This document shows, one piece after another, positions 6,216-15,500 of a stretch of DNA of 15,862 bases (position 1 is the first letter of the stretch; the number at the start of each line of letters is the position of its first letter). Location of the stretch: positions 1-15,862 of the forward strand of contig CAZYEX010000068.1 in NCBI GenBank assembly GCA_964646605.1, in the 5' to 3' direction. The notes beneath the pieces were generated by a model. It was not told the origin of the DNA and did not search any database. It saw only the letters and a list, made by a program, of their open reading frames with translations. A program made the translations under genes and the position numbers. The stretch comes from SBAX01 sp964646605 (GTDB lineage Bacteria; Planctomycetota; Phycisphaerae; UBA1845).

Positions 6216-6374
6216 TCAGAACAACGGGTAGATAAACGGCGCCAACGGCGACGATCCCGCGAAGACGATCAGCGCCCCCACCAGCAGGAGCACCGATATC
6301 AACGGAATCAGCCACCACTTCTTCTCCTCCTTGATGAAGAGGAAAAATTCCTTAACCAGCGATTGCCGGGCCAT
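6216..6374 (-). CDS. DUF5989 small membrane protein
   Basis: A 52-residue protein with the DUF5989 layout: a short charged amphipathic N-terminus (KEFFLFIKEEKKWW), one transmembrane helix (about residues 22-40), and the ending SPLAPFIYPLF. Members often occur in polysaccharide clusters beside SxtJ-like proteins and carbamoyltransferases, neither of which is here. I chose ATG 6374 because the family begins just before the KxxKWW segment; a longer frame reaching 6479 would overlap the glycosyltransferase and repeat DNA. The ribosome site is weak. It probably belongs to the polysaccharide operon above it. Biochemical role is unknown. Confidence 0.8.
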   Translation of the reverse strand: MARQSLVKEFFLFIKEEKKWWLIPLISVLLLVGALIVFAGSSPLAPFIYPLF

Positions 6375-6426
6375 GCTTCGTGTCGAACCGTTTTTCCACG
6401 GACCCTCAAGTAGAGCCGGTCCACTG

Positions 6427-6453
6427 GCGTCACCCACAAGGGGTGGCGCTACA
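6427..6453. repeat. CTTGT-loop hairpin repeat at glycosyltransferase stop
   Basis: On the minus strand: TGTA, a 9-bp stem (6449-6441 with 6435-6427, one mismatch) and the loop CTTGT. The TAG stop of the glycosyltransferase (6451-6449) is the TAG of TGTAGCG. Bases 6441-6453 match 78-90 exactly. Confidence 0.7.
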
Positions 6454-7780
6454 GGGTGGGAGCATTGTCCGCGGAACAAATGCCCGCCGCAAGGGTCGAG
6501 GCAAAGGGCGACGGCTCGGTCGTCGGGGAGGAAAGAGTCTCGGCCGGGGCGGTGCGCTGCAGACCGGCGGTGACGATGGACTCAAATCGGCGGAGATGAT
6601 CCTCCCAGCTGTGGTGGCGGGCGACGAAAATCCGCGCGTTGTCGCCGATCGTCCGGCAGTCCGAGGGGCTGCGCAGGAGGCGCTCCACGGCATGGATGAA
6701 CTGGTCGGCAGTGTCGGCGATGAGATACTCCTCGCCGTTGCGAGCGCGGACAGCGTCGGCCGTCGGGGTGGTCAGCACGACCGGCTTGGCACAGGCCATC
6801 GCTTCCAGAACCTTGTTTTGCAGCCCGCGGGCGATCCGCAGCGGTGCGACGCTTAGCGTGAATTGTTTGACCTCCGCGACCGCGTCGGCCACTTCCCCGA
6901 CGACCTCGACGCCCGCGGTGCGCGCCAGACTACGCACCCTCTGCGTGGGGCGTCGGCCGACGATGCGGAACACGCAACCGGGATATCGCTCCCGAATCTC
7001 GTCCCAACATTCATGCGCAAACCAACAGACGGCTTCCACATTGGGACGGTAGTCCATCACCCCCACGAACCCGATCACCGAGTCCGGCGAACCGCACCGG
7101 TATTCCTCCTGAGCCGCGGGCTTGAGCCCGCGCGGACTCGCCGGGAGTGTAGGAATGTCCGGGAGTTCTACCCCGTTGGACACGACGAACAGTTTCCGTT
7201 GCGGGACGTGTGGCCGCAGCATCTGCGCCTCGGACTCGGTAATCACCAGGGCGGCATCGAAGCCCGCGACCCAGGCTCGCTCGCGGCGTCGCAGTCGACG
7301 GCCCTCGATTCCGTACACAAATCGCATCGGACCGTACGACGCTCGCGCGTAGGCCAGCCACTTTTCGCTGTCGCAGTCGCACAGATCGAGAACGCGCCGC
7401 CGAGCTCGTATTCCCTTCGCGTAACCGGCCATGCTCGACGAAAAAGCGACGACGACGTCGAAACGCACCGCCGAGGCCCAACGCTCCAAAACCTCGTTCA
7501 TCGCAGGGTCGCGGTAGAACGACTCGGTTACGGTCGAGCCGCGGAGCAGTCCCACCGCGCCGCGAAACATCGCCGACCGCCGGTTCAACGGCACCGCGGC
7601 AACGTCCACGCAGATGCGTCGCAGGGCGTCCACGTGCTCCACATCCGATTCCTGATCGATGAAGCATGCGCACCATACACGATGGCGCCGGCTGAGGTGT
7701 TCGAGATGACGGTACGCACGCAGTTTGTCGCCTTTGTCCGGCGGATAGGGGATGCGATGGGCGAGGTAAAGGATGTTCAT
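6449..7780 (-). CDS. Exosortase-system glycosyltransferase (TIGR03087-like)
   Basis: GT-B glycosyltransferase of about 443 residues, probably adding sugars to a surface polysaccharide. It begins MNILYLAHRIPYPPDKGDK, a hallmark of the sugar transferases linked to exosortase/EPS loci. It continues with LDLCDCDSEKW, VVSNGVE (199-205), IGFVGVMDYRPNVEA (236-250), and the donor-site region APLRIARGLQNKVLEAMA (312-329), where Glu326 fits the family 4 E. ATG 7780 was chosen because the conserved N-terminus starts there; longer frames add 72 unrelated residues inside the FemAB gene. It begins four bases after the FemAB stop. Residues about 214-224 (SPRGLKPAAQ region) come from a palindrome, and the Ser/Thr/Pro-rich tail after residue 405 ends in a hairpin repeat. 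Confidence 0.9.
   Translation of the reverse strand: MNILYLAHRIPYPPDKGDKLRAYRHLEHLSRRHRVWCACFIDQESDVEHVDALRRICVDVAAVPLNRRSAMFRGAVGLLRGSTVTESFYRDPAMNEVLERWASAVRFDVVVAFSSSMAGYAKGIRARRRVLDLCDCDSEKWLAYARASYGPMRFVYGIEGRRLRRRERAWVAGFDAALVITESEAQMLRPHVPQRKLFVVSNGVELPDIPTLPASPRGLKPAAQEEYRCGSPDSVIGFVGVMDYRPNVEAVCWFAHECWDEIRERYPGCVFRIVGRRPTQRVRSLARTAGVEVVGEVADAVAEVKQFTLSVAPLRIARGLQNKVLEAMACAKPVVLTTPTADAVRARNGEEYLIADTADQFIHAVERLLRSPSDCRTIGDNARIFVARHHSWEDHLRRFESIVTAGLQRTAPAETLSSPTTEPSPFASTLAAGICSADNAPTL
7111..7139. repeat. Palindromic element inside the glycosyltransferase gene
   Basis: A perfect 8-bp stem, CGCGGGCT (7115-7122) and AGCCCGCG (7125-7132) around TG, lies between outer GAG/CTC bases. Its 29 bases sit in frame in the linker between the two Rossmann domains and encode the SPRGLKPAA segment. 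The position fits an inserted short repeat that the protein tolerates. Confidence 0.6.
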
Positions 7781-7784
7781 GGCC

Positions 7785-8888
7785 TCATCCCGGGATATGG
7801 CGGGCGAGCGTCGCGCCCAGCGCCTGCGAAACTCGAAGCGGCAAGTAGGGCCACAAGCGACGCGCGAAGGCGAACTTGGCGTTCTCGGGCGACAGGTCGA
7901 TGCGATGCGTGGGGTCCGACTCCAAGCGCTGATATCCCAGCGGTCGCGGTTCGAAGCCGTGGAAGCGTTTGAAGTCGTAGCTTCCGGAGTTTTCACGGCG
8001 GGAGCGTCCGAAATCGAAGACGCGGAAACCCTCGGCGACGGCCCGCTGCATGGTGACCATATAGATGAAGTTGGCGGCGCTGCAGCGACGAGCGGCGTTC
8101 ATGGTGCCCACGAAGTAAGGCATGACGCGATCGCGGAACAGCAATGTGAACAGCCCCGCGACGGGCTCACCGTTCCATCGCACCAGACACGTCCAGTGAC
8201 GATCGGGCGTATGGCCCGCGAGTTCCGCGAGAAAACGATAGGGATATGTGAGCGACGCCAAGCGGCGCATACTTCGAGAATAGAGCCGCCAGACCGCGGG
8301 CAAGTGCTCATCGCCGAAAGACGCGGTCAGTCCGTACTTGTCGCGTCCGTTGCGGGCCGCGGCGCGGGCTTTGCGCGGCAGCCAAGCGAGAACGTCGCTC
8401 TCACGTTCCGGCAAGTCTCTCTCGAAGCCGACGTACCGATCCACGACGGGAAGCTCAGGTATTTGCGGAAGTTCGCTCCGTAGGTCGATGGTCGGGCAAG
8501 CGTACTCGTCCGCCAGCTCTCGGGCGCGGGTGAACAAAGCCGTAACCGTTTCGGAATCACCGGCGACGATGCCGCCGCACACGCCGTACGGCACGCTCAC
8601 CAGCATCCGACCGGCGAGCCGACTATCGATCAAGAACAGCGGCAACACGCCGACCACACGCCTTCCTCGCTCGGCGAACAGGTACAGGTCCTTGTGGGGG
8701 AATGCCGCACCGACGGCATCTTTCCAGGCCAGGGAATGGAAAATCGTGGACTGTGGATGCTCGAGTACGTAGTCCTCCCATCGTGGACGATCCCCCGCTG
8801 ACAGGAGGACGACACGACAGGGCGCAGTTCTTTCGGCCTCGACGCGCGGCGAAGGCGGCGGGGATTCCAGGACGGCGACGTCAGACAC
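7785..8888 (-). CDS. FemAB-like GNAT protein, exosortase-system type
   Basis: A 367-residue FemAB-related protein with two GNAT-like halves. FemAB enzymes transfer amino acids from aminoacyl-tRNA; this subgroup accompanies exosortase/exopolysaccharide loci and its substrate is unknown. Visible motifs are IFHSLAWKDAV (49-59), VSVPYGVCGG (98-106), LPRKARAAARNG (170-181), and the C-terminal core FDFGRSRRENSGSYDFKRFHG (291-311). The end, RRLWPYLPLRVSQALG, is the positively charged tail usual for this subgroup. The start is GTG 8888, with GGAGGT five bases upstream. The gene overlaps the ligase by eight bases (GTGTCTGA) and is followed after four bases by the glycosyltransferase, so the three are one transcription unit. 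Confidence 0.9.
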   Translation of the reverse strand: MSDVAVLESPPPSPRVEAERTAPCRVVLLSAGDRPRWEDYVLEHPQSTIFHSLAWKDAVGAAFPHKDLYLFAERGRRVVGVLPLFLIDSRLAGRMLVSVPYGVCGGIVAGDSETVTALFTRARELADEYACPTIDLRSELPQIPELPVVDRYVGFERDLPERESDVLAWLPRKARAAARNGRDKYGLTASFGDEHLPAVWRLYSRSMRRLASLTYPYRFLAELAGHTPDRHWTCLVRWNGEPVAGLFTLLFRDRVMPYFVGTMNAARRCSAANFIYMVTMQRAVAEGFRVFDFGRSRRENSGSYDFKRFHGFEPRPLGYQRLESDPTHRIDLSPENAKFAFARRLWPYLPLRVSQALGATLARHIPG

Positions 8889-10263
8889 GCTGCACCTCCC
8901 CGCCGCGGGTGTTGGCGGTCGCGGGCTTGGCGTGCGAAATCACGTAGCGATGTTTGCCCGAAGCCGACGGCGCAATCTCGTCGACCAAATCCACTCCGAT
9001 GTGAATGCCGTCTCCCATGACGGGGCGGACACGTCGCGCGACCGCGTCAGCGGTGATCCGCGCCGCACGATCGTCGCAGACGACCTCCACGCGAATGCTG
9101 AAGTCGGGCTCCTGCACAACCCGAAACTGACGGATGCCCGGCAATTCTCGGAGCGGGTAGATGATCGAAAGAGCGTGCCGCACGTTGCCGTCGGGCAGAT
9201 AGAGGAAATCCGTGACCCGCCCCTGCACGACGTCCATCAGCGGCAGCCCTCGACCGCAGGGACAACGTCCTGGCACCAGCCGTCCGATGTCCCCGGTGCG
9301 ATAGCGGATGAGCGGCATGGCGTAGGCGTCCAAGTGCGTGACGACGATTTCGCCGGACCCGCCCGGTGGAGCCGGACGCCCCTCGACGAGGATTTCGACG
9401 ATCACGTTCTCCGCGGTCACGTGCATCCGGCCTTGCGGGCACTGGTGGGCGATGAAGCCCGCGTCGCGGCTGCCATAGCCGTCGGCGACGGGCACGCCGA
9501 AGTATTCGCAAATGAGCCGCCGATCCTCCGCCAGGCAGACCTCGCCGGTTACAAACACGGCGCGAAGCTCGGAGGTCGACAGGCGGCGCTTCCGCGCGGC
9601 GGCGTGCTCGACGAATCGTGCGATGCTGCTCGGATAGCCGAACAGACATACGGGCCGAAAACGGTCCCAGTCGTCCAGGTAGCGGTCCATCGTCGCCGCG
9701 GACATGTTGAAGGCATCCAGCAGTCGTTGATTCAAGAAACCATCGCGTAGGCGCTTGATCGTGTCACGGCGTTGGCGCTCGATCGGCGACCCCCAAAGGT
9801 AGAGCTCCCGGTCGCCCGGCTGGACGCCGAACCATCGATGGGAGCGCATCCGGGCGGCCTGATCGAACGCCTGCCGGCGACGGTCAAGGTAGAAGGTCAG
9901 CGGCTCACCCGTGGAACCCCCGGTGTTGCTCTCGAACCATCCGTCCGGACACGAATGCCATAACATGGCACCGAGCGAGGAGCGAATCTCGTCCTTGCTC
10001 AGCGGAGGCAGGTCGCGCAGGGCCTGCGAAGGGTCACGGGGGTCGTCAGGCAAACCCGCCTGCTCGAACCGACGCCGGTAGAACGGAATGTTGTCGCGGG
10101 CGTGCCGGAAGAGGTCGCCGAGCTTGCGGGCCGCGGTCGCTCGCAGGTCGACGGGCGAGTCCCATTGGGAGCATTCCAGCCCCCGCCAGAACCGAAAGGT
10201 TGAGCGGCGGACCAACGCCTCGTGGGCGGGGTACGCAAGCCGGCGGACTACGGTGCTCCACAT
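8881..10263 (-). CDS. PaaK/CapK-like AMP-forming ligase
   Basis: A 460-residue adenylate-forming enzyme of the phenylacetate-CoA ligase/CapK family, cytosolic. It should activate a carboxylic acid as an acyl-adenylate, probably for modification of the polysaccharide made by this cluster. Motifs in order: SNTGGSTGEP (112-121, phosphate loop), FVTGE (237-241), YGSRDAG (263-269), IRYRTGDIG (319-327), and C-terminal SASGKHRY with the likely catalytic Lys437. A CPCGRG motif (334-339) follows the hinge, as in many PaaK-like proteins. It is the first gene of the minus-strand unit and starts at ATG 10263, with AAGGAA about nine bases upstream. A role in acyl-CoA metabolism unrelated to the polysaccharide cannot be excluded. 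Confidence 0.88.
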   Translation of the reverse strand: MWSTVVRRLAYPAHEALVRRSTFRFWRGLECSQWDSPVDLRATAARKLGDLFRHARDNIPFYRRRFEQAGLPDDPRDPSQALRDLPPLSKDEIRSSLGAMLWHSCPDGWFESNTGGSTGEPLTFYLDRRRQAFDQAARMRSHRWFGVQPGDRELYLWGSPIERQRRDTIKRLRDGFLNQRLLDAFNMSAATMDRYLDDWDRFRPVCLFGYPSSIARFVEHAAARKRRLSTSELRAVFVTGEVCLAEDRRLICEYFGVPVADGYGSRDAGFIAHQCPQGRMHVTAENVIVEILVEGRPAPPGGSGEIVVTHLDAYAMPLIRYRTGDIGRLVPGRCPCGRGLPLMDVVQGRVTDFLYLPDGNVRHALSIIYPLRELPGIRQFRVVQEPDFSIRVEVVCDDRAARITADAVARRVRPVMGDGIHIGVDLVDEIAPSASGKHRYVISHAKPATANTRGGEVQRV

Positions 10264-10320
10264 TTTCGGACGTTCCTTCGGCCTTCCCCTGGAGCCGGCC
10301 CCGGCGTGGCCGATCTGCCA

Positions 10321-10337
10321 CCAGTCCGGTTGACTGG
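10321..10337. other. Inverted repeat in the divergent promoter region
   Basis: CCAGTC (10321-10326) and GACTGG (10332-10337) around five bases, about 60 bases upstream of the ligase start. The 227-base gap 10264-10490 separates divergent genes and should contain both promoters. The symmetry could be an operator; nothing else supports that. Confidence 0.3.
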
Positions 10338-10456
10338 GGGTTATCGGCGGGTAAAACGACTCGGTTGGCTTGCGGGTCTCGGGCCGATAAGGTTCTGGAA
10401 AGGCGGCATGGAATCGACCCGTTGCAGGGTTGTCCGGGACGAACCAATCGCCGACG

Positions 10457-10485
10457 TTCTCGAACGTAAGTGTAGGGCCTACAAT
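10457..10485 (+). promoter_or_regulatory. Possible promoter of the DUF885 gene
   Basis: A weak -35 (TTCTCG, 10457-10462), a 17-base spacer and a good -10 (TACAAT, 10480-10485). Transcription would start within a base or two of ATG 10491. No Shine-Dalgarno sequence is visible upstream of that ATG. A small inverted repeat, GTAGG G CCTAC (10472-10482), overlaps the -10. Confidence 0.4.
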
Positions 10486-10490
10486 AGATT

Positions 10491-12149
10491 ATGCTTCAGA
10501 CCATCCCAAGAGCTGCGACCGGCTCCGACCACGCTGCGGTCTCCGCTTTGGCGGATTCTTACTTCCGGGGTGCATGGAAGCTGCTGCCGTCGTGGGGGTC
10601 GCGCGTCGGCTTGGCGGAGCTCGACGGGGAGCTTGAGGTACCCGACGCGGACTTCCTTCGCGCACGGCAACGGCAGGTTTCTGACTCGGCAGCGGCACTC
10701 GCCAACCTACGCCCGCCGGAACCGGGGACGATCGCGGCTTTGGACCGCGAGGCGCTCGCCGCCCATTTGTCCTTGACGGAACTGCGGCTCGGGCGAGTGC
10801 AATCGTGGCGACGCGATCCGTCGCTCCCCCTCACCGAGGTGATTGAGTCCCTGTTTGAGTTACTGGTCCGCCGTGACCTGTCCAGCGCGGATGCCGTCGG
10901 TGCGATCGCGCGGCGAGTGGCGAGGATTCCGGCCTACCTTCGCGCTGCCTGGTCGCGCATCGATGACCCCGTCGGCCTGTGGGTCAACATCGCCAAGAGG
11001 TCGGTCCCCGGTTGCGAGCAGTTCCTCAAGGATGCCGTCGCCCCGTTGGCCCGGCGGCATCCGTCCTTTAGCACGGAGTTGGAAAGCAGCGTCGCCAAGG
11101 CGATCGAAGCCGTGCGAGCCTATGACCAGTGGCTTGGCGCATTGAGCGGTGAAACGCTGAGCGACGACTTTGCCGTAGGCGGCGAGGTGCTGACCCAACT
11201 GATCCGCGAATGGCACGGGCTGCACCTTTCCCCGCAACAAGTCGAGGAACAAGGCTGGAGCCTCGTGCAATACTACCGCGACGAATTGGAGCAGCATTCC
11301 CGTCGCCTGGACGGCGGAGCGAGCTGGCAGGAGTTGCTGCAACGAGCCCGGCAGGGCTTCGCGAACCGAGAAACGGATGTCCTCTCGACGTACCGGCGGG
11401 TCACGGAGCGGCTGCGGGAACGGATGTGTGCCGAGGGCATTCTGGACCTTCCGCCGGGCGAGGAATGCCGCATCGTCCCCACACCCGAGTTCCTTCGCCC
11501 GCTCATTCCCACGGCCGCGTATTCGAATCCAGGTCCTCTCGATCCGCGTCAGCTCGGCGTTTTCTTCGTCACGGCCCCAGACGGTTCGCCGGGCAGCGAC
11601 GCCCACCGCGCCGAGATCGGACAACATTTCGGGATCGAGGGTACGTGCGTTCACGAAGCCTATCCCGGTCACCATGTGCAGCTCTGTTGGGCCAATCGAG
11701 CGGGTTCGCTCTCTCGACAGATGGCCGACCATATCGTGTTCATGGAGGGTTGGACGCTGTATTGCGAGGAACTCATGATCGAGCAAGACTGGTTCGGCGA
11801 TTCCATGCTCGCCCTCAACCATCTCGCCGATCAACTTTGGCGGGCCTACCGCATGGTGATCGACGTGGGTCTGCACACGCGCAAAATGACCGTCCCGGCC
11901 GCGGTGCGAATGCTCATGGACGGCGTGGGCTTTACGCGGGAGCGCGCCGAGACGGAACTCAACTGGTATACGCAGAGCCCCGGCGTGCCCATGAGCTACA
12001 TGCTCGGCAAGCGCGAAACGGTCTCCCTCCGCGACCAATTCATGAAAAAGCCCGGAGCGACGCTCAAGCGTTTTCACCGCTGGTTGCTGGGATTCGGTTC
12101 CGTGCCGCAGCGCTGGCTCCATGAGCACCTGCCCGACGGCCGGGTGTGA
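10491..12149 (+). CDS. DUF885 family putative metallohydrolase
   Basis: A 552-residue DUF885 protein, a family of predicted zinc peptidases or hydrolases of uncertain substrate. The metal site is HEAYPGHH (residues 388-395), an HExxxGH motif, followed by EGW at 419-421, where Glu419 may be the third ligand. Other family features are GVFFV (about 356), the Tyr-rich end ELNWYTQSPGVPMSYMLGK, and a largely helical N-terminal half. Many relatives are exported lipoproteins or have signal peptides; this one starts directly with a soluble sequence, so it is probably cytosolic. It is divergent from the ligase and has no visible ribosome site. I see no sequence link to the exosortase system. Confidence 0.9.
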   Translation: MLQTIPRAATGSDHAAVSALADSYFRGAWKLLPSWGSRVGLAELDGELEVPDADFLRARQRQVSDSAAALANLRPPEPGTIAALDREALAAHLSLTELRLGRVQSWRRDPSLPLTEVIESLFELLVRRDLSSADAVGAIARRVARIPAYLRAAWSRIDDPVGLWVNIAKRSVPGCEQFLKDAVAPLARRHPSFSTELESSVAKAIEAVRAYDQWLGALSGETLSDDFAVGGEVLTQLIREWHGLHLSPQQVEEQGWSLVQYYRDELEQHSRRLDGGASWQELLQRARQGFANRETDVLSTYRRVTERLRERMCAEGILDLPPGEECRIVPTPEFLRPLIPTAAYSNPGPLDPRQLGVFFVTAPDGSPGSDAHRAEIGQHFGIEGTCVHEAYPGHHVQLCWANRAGSLSRQMADHIVFMEGWTLYCEELMIEQDWFGDSMLALNHLADQLWRAYRMVIDVGLHTRKMTVPAAVRMLMDGVGFTRERAETELNWYTQSPGVPMSYMLGKRETVSLRDQFMKKPGATLKRFHRWLLGFGSVPQRWLHEHLPDGRV

Positions 12150-12536
12150 CGCTCAAGGCCCGCGAGCAACCGACCTTGGGCCGCGGGTTAGTCCGTTGCT
12201 GGAGTCTTGGCTGCGGACCCAGAGGCGCCCCTCACCGAGGTTCACGTCCATGTCGGCCTGGACCGTGTAGAGAGGGTCGGTCGGAAACGCTAAAAAGCAG
12301 AATGTCCCCCCACGCTGCCCCACGCGCCCGGCATGTTTTTTTTCAGAATCGGCGTACATGGGTCGCGTCGACGCGCCATTAGGTCGTTGTGTGCATTGCC
12401 GGCAAGCCGTGGCGGTCCAAAGCGTGTCGGGAAAGCAGAGAGGCCGCCGTATGGAACCGTGGGCGCGGACCATCGCGTAGCCGCTGACGCTTTGAGAACA
12501 GCCGCCTCGGAAACACTTTATGAGGGAGATAGGACA
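12150..12536. other. Gene-free stretch between DUF885 and RHS genes
   Basis: 387 bases. Just after the DUF885 stop, CCCGCG (12159-12164) and CGCGGG (12182-12187) could form a weak terminator stem, but no T-run follows. There is a 12-bp perfect palindrome, CGCGTCGACGCG (12364-12375), and an eight-T run near 12336. A minus-strand open frame at 12153-12473 has no recognisable protein features. The RHS ribosome site AGGGAG is at 12523-12528. Confidence 0.45.
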
Positions 12537-15500
12537 ATGAGTTCGATGAGACGTGTGAACACATTTTTGGGGAACCTCCTTGTTTTGGTCTTAGTCCATC
12601 CTGGGATCTCGTTCGCGACTCCGTGCGACCCGCCCTTGCCGCAACCCGGTCCGGCGAGGCCGTGGGAGGCGGAGATCGCGGTCTCGACCTATTCGCGGGT
12701 CAACACCCATCACGGCAACGTCTTCACGGCCATCCCCATCGTCGGTTGGTCGGGCATCGGGCCGGACATGAACATGATGCTCTACCACAACTCGGCCAAC
12801 GTGAACGGGTCCACCCCCTATACCACTAACCCCTACAGCATCACCGATGTCGTCGGTTTCGACTTGGGGCCGGGGTGGAGCATCTCCTACTCCGATCACC
12901 TTCGCTTCAACGTCTACCCCAATCCGACGGAGGTGACAGCCATCGCCGCTGACGGTTCGCGCGAACGGTTCCATTGGTTCCCTTCGCAGCAGAAGTGGCT
13001 CGGGTCGTCCGGCACCTACGACGAACTGACTCAGGTCGCGGGCACGGACACTTGGAAACTCACTCACAAGGACCAGTCGTACTTGCAGTTCACCGGTTTT
13101 TCGTCGGTCTACTGTAACGACGCCATTCGGCGGCTCGAGAAGGTCGTCGACGCGACCGGCAACGCGGCCACCGTAACGTACGAGCCGTGCCACGTGAATA
13201 GGCGATACCCAAGACTTGCGGGTGCCTTGGCTGGCGGGCGCGAAATTGAGTTCGAGTTTGAGACGGCCTCGGGTCCCGAACAGGGAAGGCTCCGCACGAT
13301 CAAGGATCCGTGGGATGGGGATGCGGGCACTCACGAGCGAAATTGGACGCTCTATTACGTAGCAACCGTAGGTGGAGGGCGTCAGCTCGAGGGCGTCGAG
13401 GATGCGATGCAGGATCAAGAGGGGTTTGCGAGGGGCTATTGCAACCGTCTTCGATACGATTCGAACGGGCGCCTCGAATACGTCAGCGATAAGTTCGTGC
13501 CGGGACCAGAAACGGGATGCCAAGCTGGCAACCCCGTGGAATACCGGGTCACATACACCACCGATGGTCGGGCGAGCGTGGTGACCGACCCGACAGGCGA
13601 TGGTGGCGGCTTGCCCCAGAGTTTCACCTACGCCTGCATCGACATTTCCACCGTCGAGCGCGAAACGCGGACCACATACACCGATCGCCGGTTGTCGAAC
13701 TGGGTTTACAAGTACGCCGAAATGGGGGCCCTGGGCGGTCCCTTCAACGCCAATACACTCAAGCAGATCGACACCCCGGTGAGCACTTCGTTCTACCTTT
13801 TCACGGGCCCGAACCTCCTCTCCTACATGGACGGGCTGTTCAACGAGTGGGTTTCCACCTACGACTTGCGCGGCAACCGCCTCACGCTCACCGATCCGCT
13901 AACCCACGTACAAACCTGGACCTACGGCACGCCAAACAACGTGACCTCCTACACCGACGGGGCCGGGAACATGGTGCGCTACTATTACGACAACCCAGCC
14001 TACCCGACCGTGCTGACGCGGATCGTGGAACCCAACGATACGAGCAACCCTCCCGCCGATCAACTCCCCAACGAGGAAGGCACGTACCCCGTCACGCGCC
14101 TCGCGTACTACCTCGTAGCGGGGTACTGTAACGCCGACGGGTCGGTATCCGTCGCCTCGTGTTGGGGGCACCTCAAGGAGGTTACGGACCCCAACGGGGT
14201 TCGGACGCGGTTCGAGTACGACCAATGGGGGCAGCAGCGGAAGTATCTGGAAGGCGTCTGGGAGACACAGACCGCCGCCTCCAACAGCAGTAACAGTTTG
14301 ACGACCACGGAAACGAGCTGCGGCAACACGGGGAGCAGCGAAGGCTCCGGCGGTGGTGGCGGAACGGGCGGTCACGACTCGAACAACAATCAGACCGACA
14401 GCGGTTGCTTCTTGGCGGTTCTCGGAGGGACGGCCTCTGCGGGAGCTTGGCCGCCGTTTCCACTTCCCTGCAATGCGCCGGCCATCCCGGAACGTTCGGC
14501 GACGTTCGACAGCGCGAGCTACGACCCGATGGGGCGGCTGCTGGCGCTTCCCGTGGACATCGACGCCAACTCGCGCGACCACACGCAAACCTACGACGTG
14601 CTGGGGCGTCCGCGAATCGCGCAGACGCAGACGGACGAGGCCGGGGGAACGCCCATCACTCGGCCCTTCACCCATTCCTATAACGTACCGCTCGGTGAGT
14701 ATAGGCGTCTGGGTCCCGACAACGTCGAGACATTCGTGCAGCTTAACGCAGCGGGTCAGTTGGCCTTCGTTCGCCGAGGTCCTGCGGCGACTCCATTGAT
14801 GACCGCGACCTATACGTTCGAAGCGAACGGCTACCTCCAGCGGATCGTGTATGGCAACGGCACCAAGGTCGTGTACAGCTACATGGGTCATCGGCTGTGG
14901 GCCATCGAGCATGCGCAGGTGTGGGCATCGGGGGATCGGCTGCTGCGGTTGGAGTATGAGTATCTCGACAACGATCTTCCCTGGCGGGTGACGGAATATG
15001 GGGCGGGAAGCCCCCAGACTCCGTACACCGCCCGGACAGACTACGGATACGATCGCCGAGGGCGGCTGGTCAGCGAAGAGCGGACGGGGGAGAGCCCGTA
15101 CGATCTCCTCTATCAATACGACGCGGGAGGCAACCGCACGCTCAAGATCGACCAGCTCAGCCACCAACAGGTGGAGTATCATTACGACATTGAAAGTCCG
15201 GGCTACTACGGCAGCAAGGCCAATCGACTGATGGAGTATGAGACCTGGAACACGACGATTCCGACCTTGCCGCGGCTGGTCTCGACGACGTACTACGTCT
15301 ACACGTATGATTCCACCGACGCGCGGCATGACCGCTCCGACGGCAACCCCACGCGGATCATCACCGAGTATCCCGCGGCGTCGGGTCAAGAAGAGTCGGC
15401 GATGGTGGAGGGACAAAGTTCCACTTTGTCGACAGGGGAGGGACAAAGTTCCACTTTGTCCACGGAGGGCGACGGACAAAGCGCAGCTTCGTCCTCCCCG

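Noticed and set aside
6375..6479. N-terminal extension of DUF5989 to 6479
   Set aside because: The extension is repeat-derived and overlaps the glycosyltransferase end; the family starts at or near ATG 6374.
7781..7996. 72-residue N-terminal extension of the glycosyltransferase
   Set aside because: It lies out of frame in the FemAB gene, and the conserved family N-terminus begins at 7780.
10860..12128. 422-codon minus-strand open frame
   Set aside because: Antisense shadow of DUF885, whose HEAYPGHH and EGW motifs are on the plus strand.
12153..12473. 106-codon minus-strand open frame
   Set aside because: No ribosome site, low-complexity basic composition and no family resemblance; kept only as part of the gene-free stretch.
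13899..15479. 526-codon minus-strand open frame
   Set aside because: Antisense to the RHS gene. The length reflects GC-rich codon bias, and the plus strand has a signal peptide and YD repeats.
15408..15494. CRISPR array
   Set aside because: Only three short units with 7-12-base gaps, lying in frame within a coding region; no cas gene nearby.
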